Positions 19,932-31,739 are shown, counted from the stretch's first letter. The stretch: 64,000 nucleotides of DNA from Silene latifolia (GCF_048544455.1 NC_133538.1:24819469-24883468); one strand, 5' to 3'. A program made the numbers and translations. The notes: generated from the letters alone by a model not told the origin.

Positions 19932-21047
19932 CAGGATTGGACGTATACATACACTCAAAAAAAGATCAAATAGTCTTAATGCAATTAATGCACTAGGACA
20001 AGGGTGGAAAAACAAGTAAATAACAAACTAAGCCTAGAAACCAACAATTAATCTAATCCAATAACATCGTCCCTAGCAACGACGCAAAAAACATGATGTG
20101 CTTTTTATTTATAATCCCCGCAAGAGTAACGAGTTGTCGTCGTGAATGCGAGGGTCGAACCCAAAGGACGGGATTATGGCTCTTAAATTGCTTGTTTGTT
20201 TTCTAGTTTAGTTCTATCAAGTGCTTTGAATGAATGATAAACTAATGCTAAACTATGAATTAAGATAAGAGAATTAACTATCAAGCAAATAAATGAGACG
20301 AATTAACTGAAGAAACTAAGAAACTAGGGTGTCGGGTTCAGTCGTGTAGACAAGGGTTCAAGTAATGACGTATATTAACAAATACTTAAGCCAAATTCAA
20401 AGGTAAACCCCCACCTCTCGATGTGAGACTAACCCAAGGTTAAGCGTAATCGAACTCTCACTCTAATTACCTAAGACCCACTAATTGTCATGTATTATCT
20501 AGTTACAAGTCAAGCTCTCACCCAACAATTTATAAAATAATGGAATTGACTCAAGTTCTCATTGAAACATTTCCACAAACACCTTGTATGCGTGATAATT
20601 AGAGGATAAATTACCCATGAATTACTTGTTTGTTCAAGTCAATAGTCTACCCATATTAACTACACAAGATTCCCCTTTACCCTAGCAATACACTACTCAA
20701 ACATGGTAATGAAAATGAAGCAAAAGGTGGAAACATTAGCAAGTAAATAGCAAGAGCAAGCATATGTAAAGACAAGTAATTAAGCGACAATGATAATGTA
20801 AATAAATGAAATAAACTGAAATTAAGAGAAGGATTATACCAACAATGAATAAAGGTGGAAACTTGGATTGATAAAGGAGATGAATTTCTTCTTTTCTTAC
20901 AATTACAATCTGAAATAAGTAAATGTAAACTAATGAGAATAGTAGATATTAACTAAACTAGAGAGTAATTAAAATAAAATTGAAGGAAGATTACAAATTT
21001 AATTATCGGAAAATTGAGAGAGGAAAAAATAAATTAGCTAGGGTTCT
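19932..21047 (-). mobile_element. R2 leader and 5' LTR (part)
   Basis: On the minus strand, the LTR of R2 ends at 20094 (GCACATCA). A decayed tRNA-Asp primer-binding site follows at 20087-20070, with four differences from the consensus, most of them C/T or G/A. Then comes the leader down to the R4 insertion. The LTR runs rightwards to 21047, where R5 has inserted, and its remainder is at 62757-62883. No gene is seen. GTTCT at 21043-21047 is the R5 target duplication. Confidence 0.65.
20070..20087 (-). promoter_or_regulatory. R2 primer-binding site, decayed tRNA-Asp type
   Basis: Compared with the exact site of R3, four of 18 bases differ. It lies six bases from the LTR end, so its place is right although the match is poor. 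Confidence 0.5.
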
Positions 21048-23374
21048 TGTAGATACGCAGTACCTGCTAAGACTCCAACAAACACCCGATGATTATCGGA
21101 CTATAACATACTTTGGAATCGCGGCGTTTGATCGACATTTTGTGTACAACTTTACGTCGGAAAACTTAAAACGATTTCAAAAATAATCCATTTCAAAACT
21201 TTTCGAAAGTACCTGGAGTATTTAATGCACGATGACGGGGTCGCAATGACACTAACTAGAGTCAAAACCAAACATGTGACTACAAATCCTAGGATAGAAC
21301 AAATCATGATAGCACTTGTGTGAAAGTGACAGGACAACTCGAAGACCCGCGACGTGGCTCGCGCCTCTTTGAGCAGCCCAGGTGGCCACGTCGCTCAAAA
21401 CTCACACAAACACTCATTTTCCTATAAATACCCCTCAAATGCCCCCATTTGAGAACTTACGCGAGTGTCCGCCCCCTCTTTTCTCCCTTAAAATTCTCGA
21501 CTCGACTTCCTAAGTCACAATCCGACGCGTATTTAAGACCTACCGATCATAAATACAAGCCTTACACATTGTTTGGTACCGTCATCGTGCATTAAATCAC
21601 TTGACCGACCACTTCGACCACTACACCGACACTAAACTTAATAAAACACTCTTTTTACTTACCAAAACGGTTTTAAACCGAGTCTTTTTCCGATCAAAAG
21701 AGTTGTTACACTTACGTCGGTTTCTCGCCATAATCAAACATGTAAGTATGAGGGTGTAAAAATCCTTCTTTTATCATGTCTTTACTTGTTTTATGACTAT
21801 AACATGCTAAATCATGCATAACACGATCCAAAACATAGGATAGATGAGCCAAAACTTAGTTTTAGCCTGAGACAGAAGCACCTTTTTCTGCACAGAGGCT
21901 CGCGCCTCAATGGGGTGTCCACGTCTGAACTCAACCGTGTTTGTTCTCGTCTTTCCCCTTTCATCTATTTTCATATTTGTAATTGGTTTTTACCATTTCG
22001 AATATTTTCGAACCCTTTTATTTATTTTTACAAGTTTTAACCATAAAACATTTTTCACCCTTGGTTCTTAATACCATGACGGTTAAATCCGTGTTTCGGT
22101 GATAATATTTGGTTAATAACATTTAAAAGGTATTTTAAAACCTTTTATTTCATTTCTTTACATTTTCAAAACAAATATATTAGTCACCAACACGAAGTCA
22201 TCCTTGGTTCTACATACCATGTCAGATTTTAACCCGAGTACGATGATGAGTATCGACTAATTATATTCAAATGAACTTAAAACAATTAGTTCATAATTAT
22301 TTTCAAAACTATTCATGTCAAGCTCATAAAGTCGAACCCGACATCGAATATCGTCAAAAACAATGATGATTATTCAAGTCTCGTTCCTCAAATCAACACA
22401 AATACGACCTAAACGGTCCTTTCAAACCAAGACGGGTTCAAATACCCATTTTCACTGCGTTTTATAAACGTTTTTCAAATGGTCAGGGCACGACATATAA
22501 CTGTTGACTAATCCACGCCTAAACATGCCTTTTCTTTCTCATTTTCAAAACCAGGGGAGGCCCCTTTACACCGCCAGCATGCTCGCGCCTCATGTGGCTG
22601 CCTGGAGCAGGGTCTGTTCCCCTTCCAGCACTTGTCTAGGATGATCCTAACTCCGATTAACCCAGATATAGGACGGATCATATGACTATTTGATCATTCA
22701 AAAATCATATTTGCAAAATGCCGTACTAAGACAAATGGATCACGTTATGCACCATAAACCTAATACGGTAAATGGATGTTTAATTTTCGTCTTGCATGCA
22801 AATCAACCATAAATCCAACTTGACATCTTATACTTGATACTTGGATTAAATCAACCGACTTAGAAAGCTCTCACATGTTAGGTTAAAAATTATTGGATGC
22901 ACATTCATGCATTTAAACCGTTTTATCAACTTTTGCATTCAACCAACCAAGATCGATCAGAGAGGTCGCTATCAAGGGCGGATTGGGTGTCTGATTAAAG
23001 GGCTTCCCAATACGTACCTTCACCTCTTACTCAGAAACTTTGGATAGTGGACGACCTTATCCAGGACGTACGAGAGTCATTCTAGAGATAGGATGCTAAA
23101 GAGGGACGATTCCTTATCTTTAGTACCTATCTCAAACACTGCTTTGTGCTTCGTTTGACCGAGGTATAAAGTGGATTCGAACGGGTTCCAAGCATCCCAC
23201 AAATGCTTGGTGGCGACTCCGAACATCTCTAATCGTTTCGAGACCCTTACCGAGACGAAATCGACCGATATAAAATGATCCGGTTGAAAGCAATTTTACG
23301 CCGCCGAGCGTGGCTTTCAAAAGACCGATGTATGTCCACAGATCGGCTGGGCTTGCAGGTTGGCCATGTGCACA
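21048..23374 (+). repeat. R5 5' LTR
   Basis: This LTR is 2327 bp. TATAAATA is at 21423-21430. Compared with the 3' LTR it lacks about 140 bp after 21268 but keeps about 84 bp after 21530 that the 3' copy has lost. GCTCGCGCCTC motifs lie at 21357, 21898 and 22581. The ORFs drawn through it are chance frames. Confidence 0.9.
21423..21430 (+). promoter_or_regulatory. TATA box of the R5 5' LTR
   Basis: CCTATAAATACCCC is a canonical plant TATA context. The 3' LTR copy is at 38383-38390. Confidence 0.65.
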
Positions 23375-23377
23375 GAT

Positions 23378-23395
23378 TGGCGACTCCGATGGGGA
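23378..23395 (+). promoter_or_regulatory. R5 primer-binding site, tRNA-Arg
   Basis: TGGCGACTCCGATGGGGA lies three bases after the LTR. It matches the tRNA-Arg type of site used by Ogre/Tat elements. Confidence 0.8.
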
Positions 23396-24898
23396 AAACT
23401 AGAACACTTACATCTTTGTGATCCCTAGATGGTGAGACTCGAACGAGGTGTTGGTTGGAATGCATTAATTGTTATTACGGTCACGGTCGGGTTCCTTGTC
23501 CGGGCCCATAACCTAACCCTTTTCGACCAATTGGCTCGTCTCGTCAGTGTGAGTTTTCTCATCCCCGCGTTTTGAATCCCAATTGAGTCAAGCATACCGT
23601 TGGTTATACACATTTCTGTTTCGTCAAAGGGCTTTCATCACCTTCGAGCACGAGGCTAGGGCACCCTCCTTACACATTTTGTTTGGATTGGTATCCCTCT
23701 CGCAAATCGGGGTTTGATTGCTTGGTGTGTAACCCACCCTTTTAAGCCAAAACCCGTGGAAGCATTATGCATAATATAATGAAACTGTGAGTGCTTATGT
23801 GCTACTTGATCAGAAGTCCTTCCGTGTCATTTCAAACTTTCAAAAAAAACACCTTTTTGCGCCATTATAATGGCCGTTTCAAATCTCGGTCTTTCGCCGA
23901 CCGTTGCACGCCTTTCTAGGCCGTCGTAATGACGATTTTTCAAACCTGGTTTTTATAACCATTTCAACACGCCTTTCTAGGCCGTCATAATGACTATTTT
24001 TAAACCCAGTTTTTATAACCATTTCAACATGCCTTTCTAGGCCGTCATAATGACGATTTTCAAACCCGGTTTTTATAACCATTTCAACACGCCTTTCTAG
24101 GCCGTCGTAATGACGATTTTCAAACCCGGTTTTTATAACCATTTCAACACGCCTTTCTAGGTCGTCGTAATGACGATTTTCAAACTCGGTTTTCTACAAC
24201 CATTTCAAATCAACTTTTTACGCCGTTATAATCGTCGCGTTTAGACATAGACTTTAACCCGTTTCGCGCCGACAATGGTTCTTTCAAAACCTGAGAAAAG
24301 CACACACCCTTTTCTCAAGACACTTTCGAGATCCCGAGGACCGTACACCGTCCCCGAGACCTCTTCAAACATTTCAAACCCGATTTTCAAAACATACAAT
24401 TTTGAATTTCAAAAAAAAAAACCGTCTTGGGAAACAATACACTGTTTTCCGAGCCAACTCAAACTCAAAACCGTCTTTTGCAAATAAACTTAAGACAACC
24501 CTTTCAACTGACCGACTTGCGGAGATCTTTATCTTCGGAAGCCGTCCACAAAGCGACAAATGAATCTTTTTGAAAATTTCTATTTTCGAAAATTTCAGTC
24601 CACCATTCCAATTCCGCCTCGTGTCTATCGAGTCGAAGAAAACGTACTTATGGGTCTTTACTTACGAGTCGTCTCACCACGAGACTTGTCCAATGGCGGC
24701 ACGCCGTTACATTGGATGTATGCTAAAAGTTCGGTCAACACCGTCACGTCATAAATCGAGTCAGCACCGAGGAACCACACACGGTCATCCTCGTCTTGTT
24801 GAGTCTGCTCTTTGTCTCGTCCTTCGTATTGTCGGCGTTCAGTCTTTGAACCATGTCGGATTGAGTTATAATGTGAGCCGTTTTTCTGCTTCAGAGCC
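23396..24898 (+). other. R5 leader, non-coding
   Basis: There are 1.5 kb between primer site and gag. The region holds the 60-bp array (23909-24209) and AT-rich DNA. I see no gene in it. Confidence 0.7.
23909..24209 (+). repeat. 60-bp tandem array in the R5 leader, five copies
   Basis: Units start at 23909, 23970, 24030, 24090 and 24150, each reading CGCCTTTCTAGG, then a CGTC and GACG pair around AATG-type bases, then GGTTTTTATAACC. Partial related units flank the array (about 23860 and 24218). The minus-strand ORF at 23879-24142 is a by-product of the period being a multiple of three. Confidence 0.95.
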
Positions 24899-26530
24899 AT
24901 GGCCCCGTCTTCAACTTCGTCTGTCAACAACAACAATAATGATAACAACAGAGATGTCACTACTGATAAGCTAGCCAGCCTGCTCACCGCTCTTAAGGTC
25001 ACCCTGGATCGCGTCGAGACCCGTATCGACGCCCTGGAAAACAAGGAAACTGGAGAACATAATACTCCACCTTTGACTGAAACAGAGAAGAGGCTAAAGC
25101 TCTTGGAAGAACAGCTCCTAGCCCGGGGTAAAAATATCCATCTTGAGAACAACCGAAGGTTCGAATCTATTGGGGATCAATTAGCCGACAATTTTACTTT
25201 AACTGATGTGCCCAAGTTCAAAGGAGTGGAGGACCCACTCAATCATATCCGTGCCTTCAAAGACTACATGGCCATAAAAGGGGTCAAACAGGAACTTTTC
25301 GCCCGGATCTTTCTGTCCTCTCTAGAACCGATCCCTCGCCAATGGTACTACTCCCTTGATCCGAAGAACGTTACTACTTGGAATGAGGTCGCAGTTGAAT
25401 TTGCCAAGCAATATGCCGACAATGTTGAAATCCAAGCCAATACCCGTACTCTTGAGGTCCTAACCCAGAACGACAAGGAGGGATTCACTGAGTTCTTAAC
25501 CCGTTGGAGAAGGGTAAGTACTCAGCTGGTCAGCAAGCCATGTGAATCAACCTTGGTGGAAAAGTACGTCAGCAATCTCCGCCCAGTGTATGCCAACCTA
25601 CTGAGGTACCAGAACACTAAGACCTTCCAATATCTTCAAATCCTCGGGACGCGCATTGAAGATGACCTCCGGAAGGGTGTCTTGGCCAAGACCACTGGCA
25701 GAGGCTACCAAAGATCCACCTCAACCGGATCTCGCCCTTACGGCCAAACGAACAAGATCGACGAGCTCAACCTCGTTGAACCATCTACTAAGAGAGCTGA
25801 GCACCCCCAGAGAGTGTTCACTAATATAAGGTTAACTTATGGAAGTGCCCTGAAAAGTCTCATGGACCAGGGGAAGTTACAACCAATCGGACCGACCCCG
25901 AATCCGACCGATGCTAAGAAATCCTGCTTATGGAACCTCAATGCCTACTGTCAGTACCATCAAGGAAAAGGGCATGATACAGAAACATGCTTCAAACTCA
26001 AGCACATCATCCAAGACATGATTGAGAAGGGGGAATTGCCTTTACCCCCGCCGACTAAGCCAAACAACAAAACAAACCCTCTCGGAACCCACGCTATCTC
26101 CAACGATGAGCCAACTTTGGACTGCTCTCATCTCATCCTGCCAGTCGATGACGAGGTGAACGCCTTGGAGAAAGATCCATCGGACAGGATATTTGTATTC
26201 AGTGCCGCCACTATGCTCACCATGTTCCAACAGGTTGAGGAAGCCATAGCCCGTCTCTCCGAGAGGATCACCCGAGTTGACGATGCCTACCGCCGACTTA
26301 TCTTCAATCCTCCACCACCACGCCCGAGGGAGAGTCCTCCGAGCGCCCAAAACTACCCTCACCAGGATGGATTACTCCCGCGACCATTCTGGCATACACC
26401 TCACAATAACCACCCTCACAATAATCACCCTCACAATTATGTGCCTCATAAAAACTACCCTCACAAAAATATCCCTCACAAAAATTGCCCACCAAGGAAT
26501 ACCCCTCCAAGGTGCCTTCGAGATCCCTAA
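24899..26530 (+). CDS. R5 gag
   Basis: This structural protein of 543 residues is open throughout. The start at 24899 (MAPSSTSS) is the first methionine before a predicted coiled coil (residues 20-80). The capsid-like part follows, with LTDVPKFKGVEDPLNHI, RQWYYSLDP and the ADNVEI region. A C-x2-H-x4-H-x4-C zinc motif is near residue 351 (CQYHQGKGHDTETC). The C-terminus carries six five-residue repeats beginning PHNN or PHKN (26399-26488). The gag of R7 is clearly homologous. The stop is in the same position relative to the protease as in relatives with separate gag and pol. This is the only undamaged gene of R5. Confidence 0.85.
   Translation: MAPSSTSSVNNNNNDNNRDVTTDKLASLLTALKVTLDRVETRIDALENKETGEHNTPPLTETEKRLKLLEEQLLARGKNIHLENNRRFESIGDQLADNFTLTDVPKFKGVEDPLNHIRAFKDYMAIKGVKQELFARIFLSSLEPIPRQWYYSLDPKNVTTWNEVAVEFAKQYADNVEIQANTRTLEVLTQNDKEGFTEFLTRWRRVSTQLVSKPCESTLVEKYVSNLRPVYANLLRYQNTKTFQYLQILGTRIEDDLRKGVLAKTTGRGYQRSTSTGSRPYGQTNKIDELNLVEPSTKRAEHPQRVFTNIRLTYGSALKSLMDQGKLQPIGPTPNPTDAKKSCLWNLNAYCQYHQGKGHDTETCFKLKHIIQDMIEKGELPLPPPTKPNNKTNPLGTHAISNDEPTLDCSHLILPVDDEVNALEKDPSDRIFVFSAATMLTMFQQVEEAIARLSERITRVDDAYRRLIFNPPPPRPRESPPSAQNYPHQDGLLPRPFWHTPHNNHPHNNHPHNYVPHKNYPHKNIPHKNCPPRNTPPRCLRDP
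26399..26488 (+). repeat. 15-bp tandem repeat in R5 gag, six copies
   Basis: Each copy codes for Pro-His-Asn/Lys-Asn plus one variable residue. The run gives a His/Asn-rich tail on gag. Confidence 0.9.
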
Positions 26531-28366
26531 ATCAATGGCATCTGGAGAGATTATGTTGAAGATGTCTATATTATCCCATGGAAAATGAAACTGGCGAAAG
26601 AGATCGGTCACCTTACCTGGTCCGGACGCCCCTATCTGAACCCGAACAATTCAATGGTCACTCCAACAACGAACGACCAAGTCATCCCGGACATGTACAC
26701 TCAACCAAAAGCTCCTGAGAATTCAATTCTCAAGCAGCTTCAGAAGACAAAATCCGAAATCTCAATCTGGCAACTGATTGCGACATCCTTCGAGCATCGG
26801 CAGGCTCTGCTACAAGCCTTGGGAAAATTAACTGTGCCCTCCACCTCTTCCCCTGAAGAAATAGTGGCACACATGAAAAGGGTTGCCCCTGACTTGAACA
26901 AAACGGTCGTCTTCTCTGACGAGGATATCCCTCCCTTCGGAGCCAATCATAACCTTGCCATGTACATTACCGTACAATGTCTCAAGAAGAATGTGCCCAT
27001 GGTCCTTGTGGATGACGGATCTGCAGTGAATGTCATTCCCCTCAAGACTGCTCACATGCTGGGTATTAAGAAAGCTGATTTGGTCCCGACAAATCAAGGA
27101 GTACGCGCCTACGACGGCACTCGTCGTAAGGTCACGGGGCTTATCACTTTAACTGTCGCAACCGGACCACTAGAAAGGCAAACCAGTTTTCAGGTGATCG
27201 ACATCGACGCCTCCTTCAATATGCTCCTGGGACTACCCTGGATCCACGCCGTCAAGGCAGTTACCTCAACTCTTCACCAGAAAATCAGGGTCCCCTTCAA
27301 CGGGTAAACAATCACGATTCCTGCTTCCCCAATCAAAGCTGTCATGAGAAAGGGAATAGCCTCCCAAGCCATGTGGGGATTCTAAGCCGTGAATGCCATA
27401 ACTGATGAATCAACACCCCTTGATTGTGACCCGTTCGCCAACCTCACAGTCAACCGCATTCTGATGCGCCAGGGTTACTTCCCGGGTCTACCCCTCAATC
27501 CACTGAAGAGCACCTTACCTCCCTTGAAATAGGCTAAGGTCTCCAACATTCCCTTCGGAATGGGATATGAACCTACCGATGAAGATATCCAGGAGATGAA
27601 CCTCCTAGTTCGGAAGCGCAAGAAGCACGGAGTTATCCTCCGTCCCTATCATCTGACCCTCAATGGATACTTTGTCCCCCAGGGAGAGTCTGAGCTCTAC
27701 CATGGCTTTCCGGAGCCGATCTATGACTCTGTGGCCAAAACCAGGTACCCAGGTGTGGAAGTCTTCTAGGACTGCTACTTCATCCCCGACAACACCGAAG
27801 CTGCATCAACCGAGTCTAAGCCGTCCTCATGCTTTGATAGACAAGCTGTCACTCTCCTCTTTGGAGAGGATAACATCAAGTATCTCGATTATGAGGACAT
27901 CATCAACATCGCTCTAAAGGATAACCAATTTGACCCGACCGCCTTGATCTCTGATACTAACCCAGAGAAAGCTATACAGGGCTGGAGGAAAACCGTCAAG
28001 TGGACCGATCGCCAAGGCCCCATTCTCAAGATCACAACTGGAGAAGGCCCTATGTTCAAAGAAGGAAGGGAAGAAGGACCTGAATCTGAGCCTGATTCGG
28101 AGTCAGAGTCTATCATAGCTCCTAACACTCCTAATGTCCCAGTCAAGGTCCTCTTCCCGCTGTTTTATCACAAAGTCGTGGCTGATCCAGAGGCTGAGTC
28201 TGCTAGGGTCACTCCCACTCCCATGAAAGGTGACAACCTGGAGCCTGTTCCAGGGGCCACCTCCTCTGCTGTGTCGCCTCTGACTGACCATGAGATGTCT
28301 GTCCTCTCCGAGCTTTTCGCTCGTGTCAACTTAATGAACGCTAAGTTTGCTAATGAATCGTCTTAA
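26531..28366 (+). pseudogene. R5 protease and linker, four in-frame stops
   Basis: The frame of 26585-27307 runs on without a shift to 28366 but is cut by stops at 27305, 27383, 27530 and 27767. The protease active site is VLVDDGSAVNVIPL (about 27004-27045), the DGS form usual for Tat, with LLGLPWIHA as the C-terminal motif. A long acidic linker ends in SELFARVNLMN before the RT region. TAA, TAA, TAG and TAG are each one C to T change from a Gln codon. A local duplication at about 28400-28470 (AAAAACGGGAAACCAGGA occurs twice) adds a further break before RT. Confidence 0.8.
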
Positions 28367-28621
28367 TTTAACTGCAATGCAATTCTGAATGACTATGAGG
28401 AATTTGACTTGAAAAACGGGAAACCAGGAATCATCTCAATTTGACATGAAAAACGGGAAACCAGGACCGCCATAATTGAGGAGACCGAACCTATTAACGT
28501 AGGAACCGAGAACACACCTCAAGAACTTAGGATAGGGACAACCCTTGACCCCTCGGAAAGACAACAGTTCATTGACCTCCTCCACGAATACAAGGACGTA
28601 TTCGCCTGGTCCTACAGAGAT

Positions 28622-29437
28622 ATGCCTGGGATTCACAAGGAAATTGCGGAGCACCAGATACCCGTTAAGCCCGGAGCCAAACCCGTGAAACAAAAGCTGC
28701 GCCGGATGCGTCCTGAATGGACCCTGAAAATCAAGGAAGAAGTAGATAAACAGTTCAAGGTTGGTTTCATGAAAGTGTCTGAATACTTTGACTGGGTGGC
28801 CAACATTGTTCCCGTATCGAAGAAAGATGGGAGAATTCGGGTTTACGTCGACTTCAGGGATCTAAACAAAGCGAGCCCAAAGCACGACGTCCCTTTGCCG
28901 CATGTTGACATTCTGGTGGACAATACCGCCGAGCACGCCCTCCTATCATTCATGGATGGGTATGCTGGGTACAACCAGATTAAAATGGCTGAGGAACACA
29001 TGCACAAGATTGCATTCACTACGCAGTGGGGTACAAATTGCTACACGGTTATGCCCTTCGGCCTCATCAACGCCGGAGCAACCTATCAAAGAACCGCTTC
29101 CACTCTCCTACATGATATGATGCACAAGGAGGTAGAGGTATATGTCGATGACATGATTGCTAAATCAAGAGAACGGGACGGCCACATCAACGCCCTTCGA
29201 AAATTATTCGCTCGTCTGCGGAAATATAACATGAGACTAAATCCTCAGAAGTGTGCATTCGGGGTTACCTCCGGAAAACTCTTGGGACATGTCGTCAGCA
29301 AAAGAGGCATTGAGATTGATCCAACCAAAATCAAAGCCCTTCAACATAAATGCTACGACCTAAGAACAAGAAGGAGATTCAGGGATTTCTCGGTCAGGTT
29401 CAATACATCGACCGCTTCATTGCCAAGCTCACCATGA
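28622..29437 (+). CDS. R5 reverse transcriptase
   Basis: RNA-dependent DNA polymerase domain. The open frame extends upstream of the methionine, which is internal (MPGIHKEIAEHQIPV is the usual lead-in). Visible motifs are VDFRDLNKAS, PLPHVDILVD, FMDGYAGYNQI, MPFGLINAGATYQR and the catalytic EVYVDDMIAKS. The fingers and palm appear whole. Near 29345 the frame slips, and the continuation (KNKKEIQGFLG) is in the next entry, so the tail of this ORF after KIKAL is out of frame. It follows the broken protease linker. Confidence 0.8.
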   Translation: MPGIHKEIAEHQIPVKPGAKPVKQKLRRMRPEWTLKIKEEVDKQFKVGFMKVSEYFDWVANIVPVSKKDGRIRVYVDFRDLNKASPKHDVPLPHVDILVDNTAEHALLSFMDGYAGYNQIKMAEEHMHKIAFTTQWGTNCYTVMPFGLINAGATYQRTASTLLHDMMHKEVEVYVDDMIAKSRERDGHINALRKLFARLRKYNMRLNPQKCAFGVTSGKLLGHVVSKRGIEIDPTKIKALQHKCYDLRTRRRFRDFSVRFNTSTASLPSSP

Positions 29438-30078
29438 TTTGTGAACCAATCTTCAAGAAGCTTCGCGCCTCCGATCACACCGATTGGGACGACGATTGTC
29501 AAAAAGCCTTCGACAGGATAAAGGAAATCCTATCCAAACCTCATGTCCTCATGCCACCTCAACCAGGGATTCCTTTATCCCTATACCTGACTGTCACCGA
29601 CACAGCCATGGGAGCAATGCTAGCACAAATAGTCGACAACGAAGAACGAGTCATCTACTACATCAGCAAAGAGTTCATTGAGTACGAGACAAGGTACACC
29701 CAACTGGAGAAGACATGCCTTGCCCTAGTATGGTCAACAAAAAAGCTGCGGCATTACATGCTCAGCTACACAGTCCACATATACTCCAAGATGGACCCAA
29801 TCAAATACATCTTCGAGAAACCCGTACTAACCGGAAGGCTGTCTAGGTGGACACTCATGCTATCCGAGTTCGATCTCAAGTTTGTACCCCTCATGGTTAT
29901 CAAGGGAAGAGCAGTCGCCGATTTCCTAGTAGAGAATCCCGTCAACGAGAATCCAACGACCGATACATGGTCACTTCCTGACGAAGACATCCTTTGTGCC
30001 GACAGCGACGCATGGGACCTATACTTCGACGGTGCATCAAATATGATAGGCTTCGTAGTAGGAATCCTTCTAATATAA
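29350..30078 (+). pseudogene. R5 RNase H and start of archaeal-type RNase H
   Basis: After the frame slip the connection domain (EIQGFLGQVQYIDRFI) leads into a Ty3-type RNase H (LYLTVTDTAMGAMLAQ, then YYISKEF, RYTQLEKTCLALVW). A linker follows, then WDLYFDGASN opens the second, archaeal-type RNase H of the Tat lineage. That domain is cut by a TAA at 30076-30078. The methionine at 29350 is not a start. Confidence 0.75.
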
Positions 30079-30420
30079 CCAGAGGTAGAACATGTTTCGA
30101 TCTCGGTCAAACTAGACTTCGCCGTCACCAACAATGCCGCTGGATATGAAGCATGCCTCATCGGCCTACAAGCAGCCATCACACTTGGCATCAAGAGACT
30201 GAGAGTCCACGGCGATTCCTCGCTCATCATCAATCAGGTGTCCGGATCATGGAAAATCCGAAGTGACAGCTTAGCTCCCTACCGAGCGAATTTCAATCAA
30301 GAGGCCGAGTTCTTCGACCAAATCGACTACTTTCACTTGCCACGAGAGAAAAATCAATTTGCTGCTACCCTGGCAAAACTTGCTGCGCTAGTCAACATAC
30401 CTGACGATATGACATCAATG
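30079..30420 (+). pseudogene. R5 archaeal-type RNase H, remainder
   Basis: The same frame continues past the stop: SVKLDFAVTNNAAGYEACLI, VHGDSSLIINQVSG and REKNQFAATLAKLA. In relatives the residue before YEA is a catalytic Glu and the residue before LAKLA-type text is preceded by Asp. Here the first is Gly and the second Ala-Thr, so the domain would be inactive even without the stop. Confidence 0.65.
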
Positions 30421-31739
30421 CCCCTATGTGTCGAGAGGAGGAGCGAGCCAGCTCACATTTGTACCGTCAACAACGACGAGGAAAGCCATGATGAACCTTG
30501 GTACCAAGCCATCCTCAACTACAAAACCAAAAACGAATTGCCTCCCAACTCTGATCAAAGAGGACAAAGAGCCATCCGTTTACTTGCATCACAATTTGTG
30601 GTGAACCAAAATCAACTATACAAAAGAACACCTCAAGGGACTCTTCTCCTTTGGATTGATCATCACAAAGCCATCATGGGAGAGGTCCACGATGGAGAAT
30701 GTGGCCCTCACATGAGGGCAATGATGCTTACCCGAAAGATCATGTGGTTAGGTTACTACTGGACCACCATGGAAGCCGATTTCCGTAACTACGTCAAACA
30801 TTGCCACAATTGCCAAATCTTTGCCAACATACAACATATACCACCATCCCTTTTATATACCATTACATCACCCTGGCCTTTCTCAACCTGGGGCATCAAC
30901 ATCATCGGGAAATTAAACCCGGTAGGCACCAAGGGGCATTGCTTCGTCCTCATCGCCATCGACTATTTCACCAAATGGGTGGAAGCGCAATCATATGCAG
31001 TCTTGACCGCCAAACAAGTGGCCAAGTTCATCCAAAACAACATCATCTGCCGATATGGGGTACGACATGAAATCATCAGCGATCAAGGCTCTCACTTCCG
31101 GGCGGAAACTCAAGCCTTGCCGGACAAATACAAGATCAAACAACATTGATCATCCCCTTACCGTCCCCAAACCAACGGAGCGGTGGAGGCAACTAACAAA
31201 ACTCTTGTCACCATTTTCAAGAAAATGTAAGATAACTACCGCAATTGGCCGAGCAAACTCTCATTCGCACTCTGGGGATACCGAACGTCTATTCGAACAC
31301 CAACAGGCGCCACACCCTTCTACCTAGCATACGGTATGGAGGCGATTCAGCCGGTAGAGTTAGAGGTCCCTTCTCTACGCATCCTACTGGAAAGTCAAGT
31401 TCCTGAGGCAGAATGGACCCGTCGAAGGTACGAGCAACTCACACTCCTAGAGAACGACGGCTCAATGCCTTGCACAACGTCCAGCTATACCAACGACGTA
31501 TACAACAGGCATTCAACAAGAAGGTTAAACCCAGGAACATCAAGCAAGGTGACTTGGTCCTCAAGTCGGTTCGAGCACCATTACCCGTCGATCCGAGGGG
31601 AAAATTCAAACCCAACTGGGCTAGGCCATATCTGGTCAAGAAAATACTTTCGGGAGGCGCAGTGAGACTGAGTGACCTAGACGAGGAGGATTTTACAAAC
31701 CCGACCAACCTAGACCAACTCAAGAAATACTACCCTTGA
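30421..31739 (+). pseudogene. R5 integrase, stops and a lost catalytic residue
   Basis: The zinc-binding H-H-C-C module is visible (HDGECGPHMRA to HCHNCQIF). The catalytic core starts at WGINIIGKLNP, where relatives have Asp in place of the Asn, so the first acidic residue of the DDE triad is gone. The second (ISDQGSHF) and third (NGAVEATNK) remain. Stops lie after IKQH (31147) and after KKM (31228). The frame shifts again near 31440, and the C-terminal DNA-binding region (NIKQGDLVLKSVRAPLP to LKKYYP) ends at 31739. No chromodomain is seen, as expected for Tat. Confidence 0.8.

Noticed and set aside
23879..24142. Minus-strand ORF of 87 residues with repeated peptide
   Set aside because: It is the translation of the 60-bp leader array, again a multiple of three.
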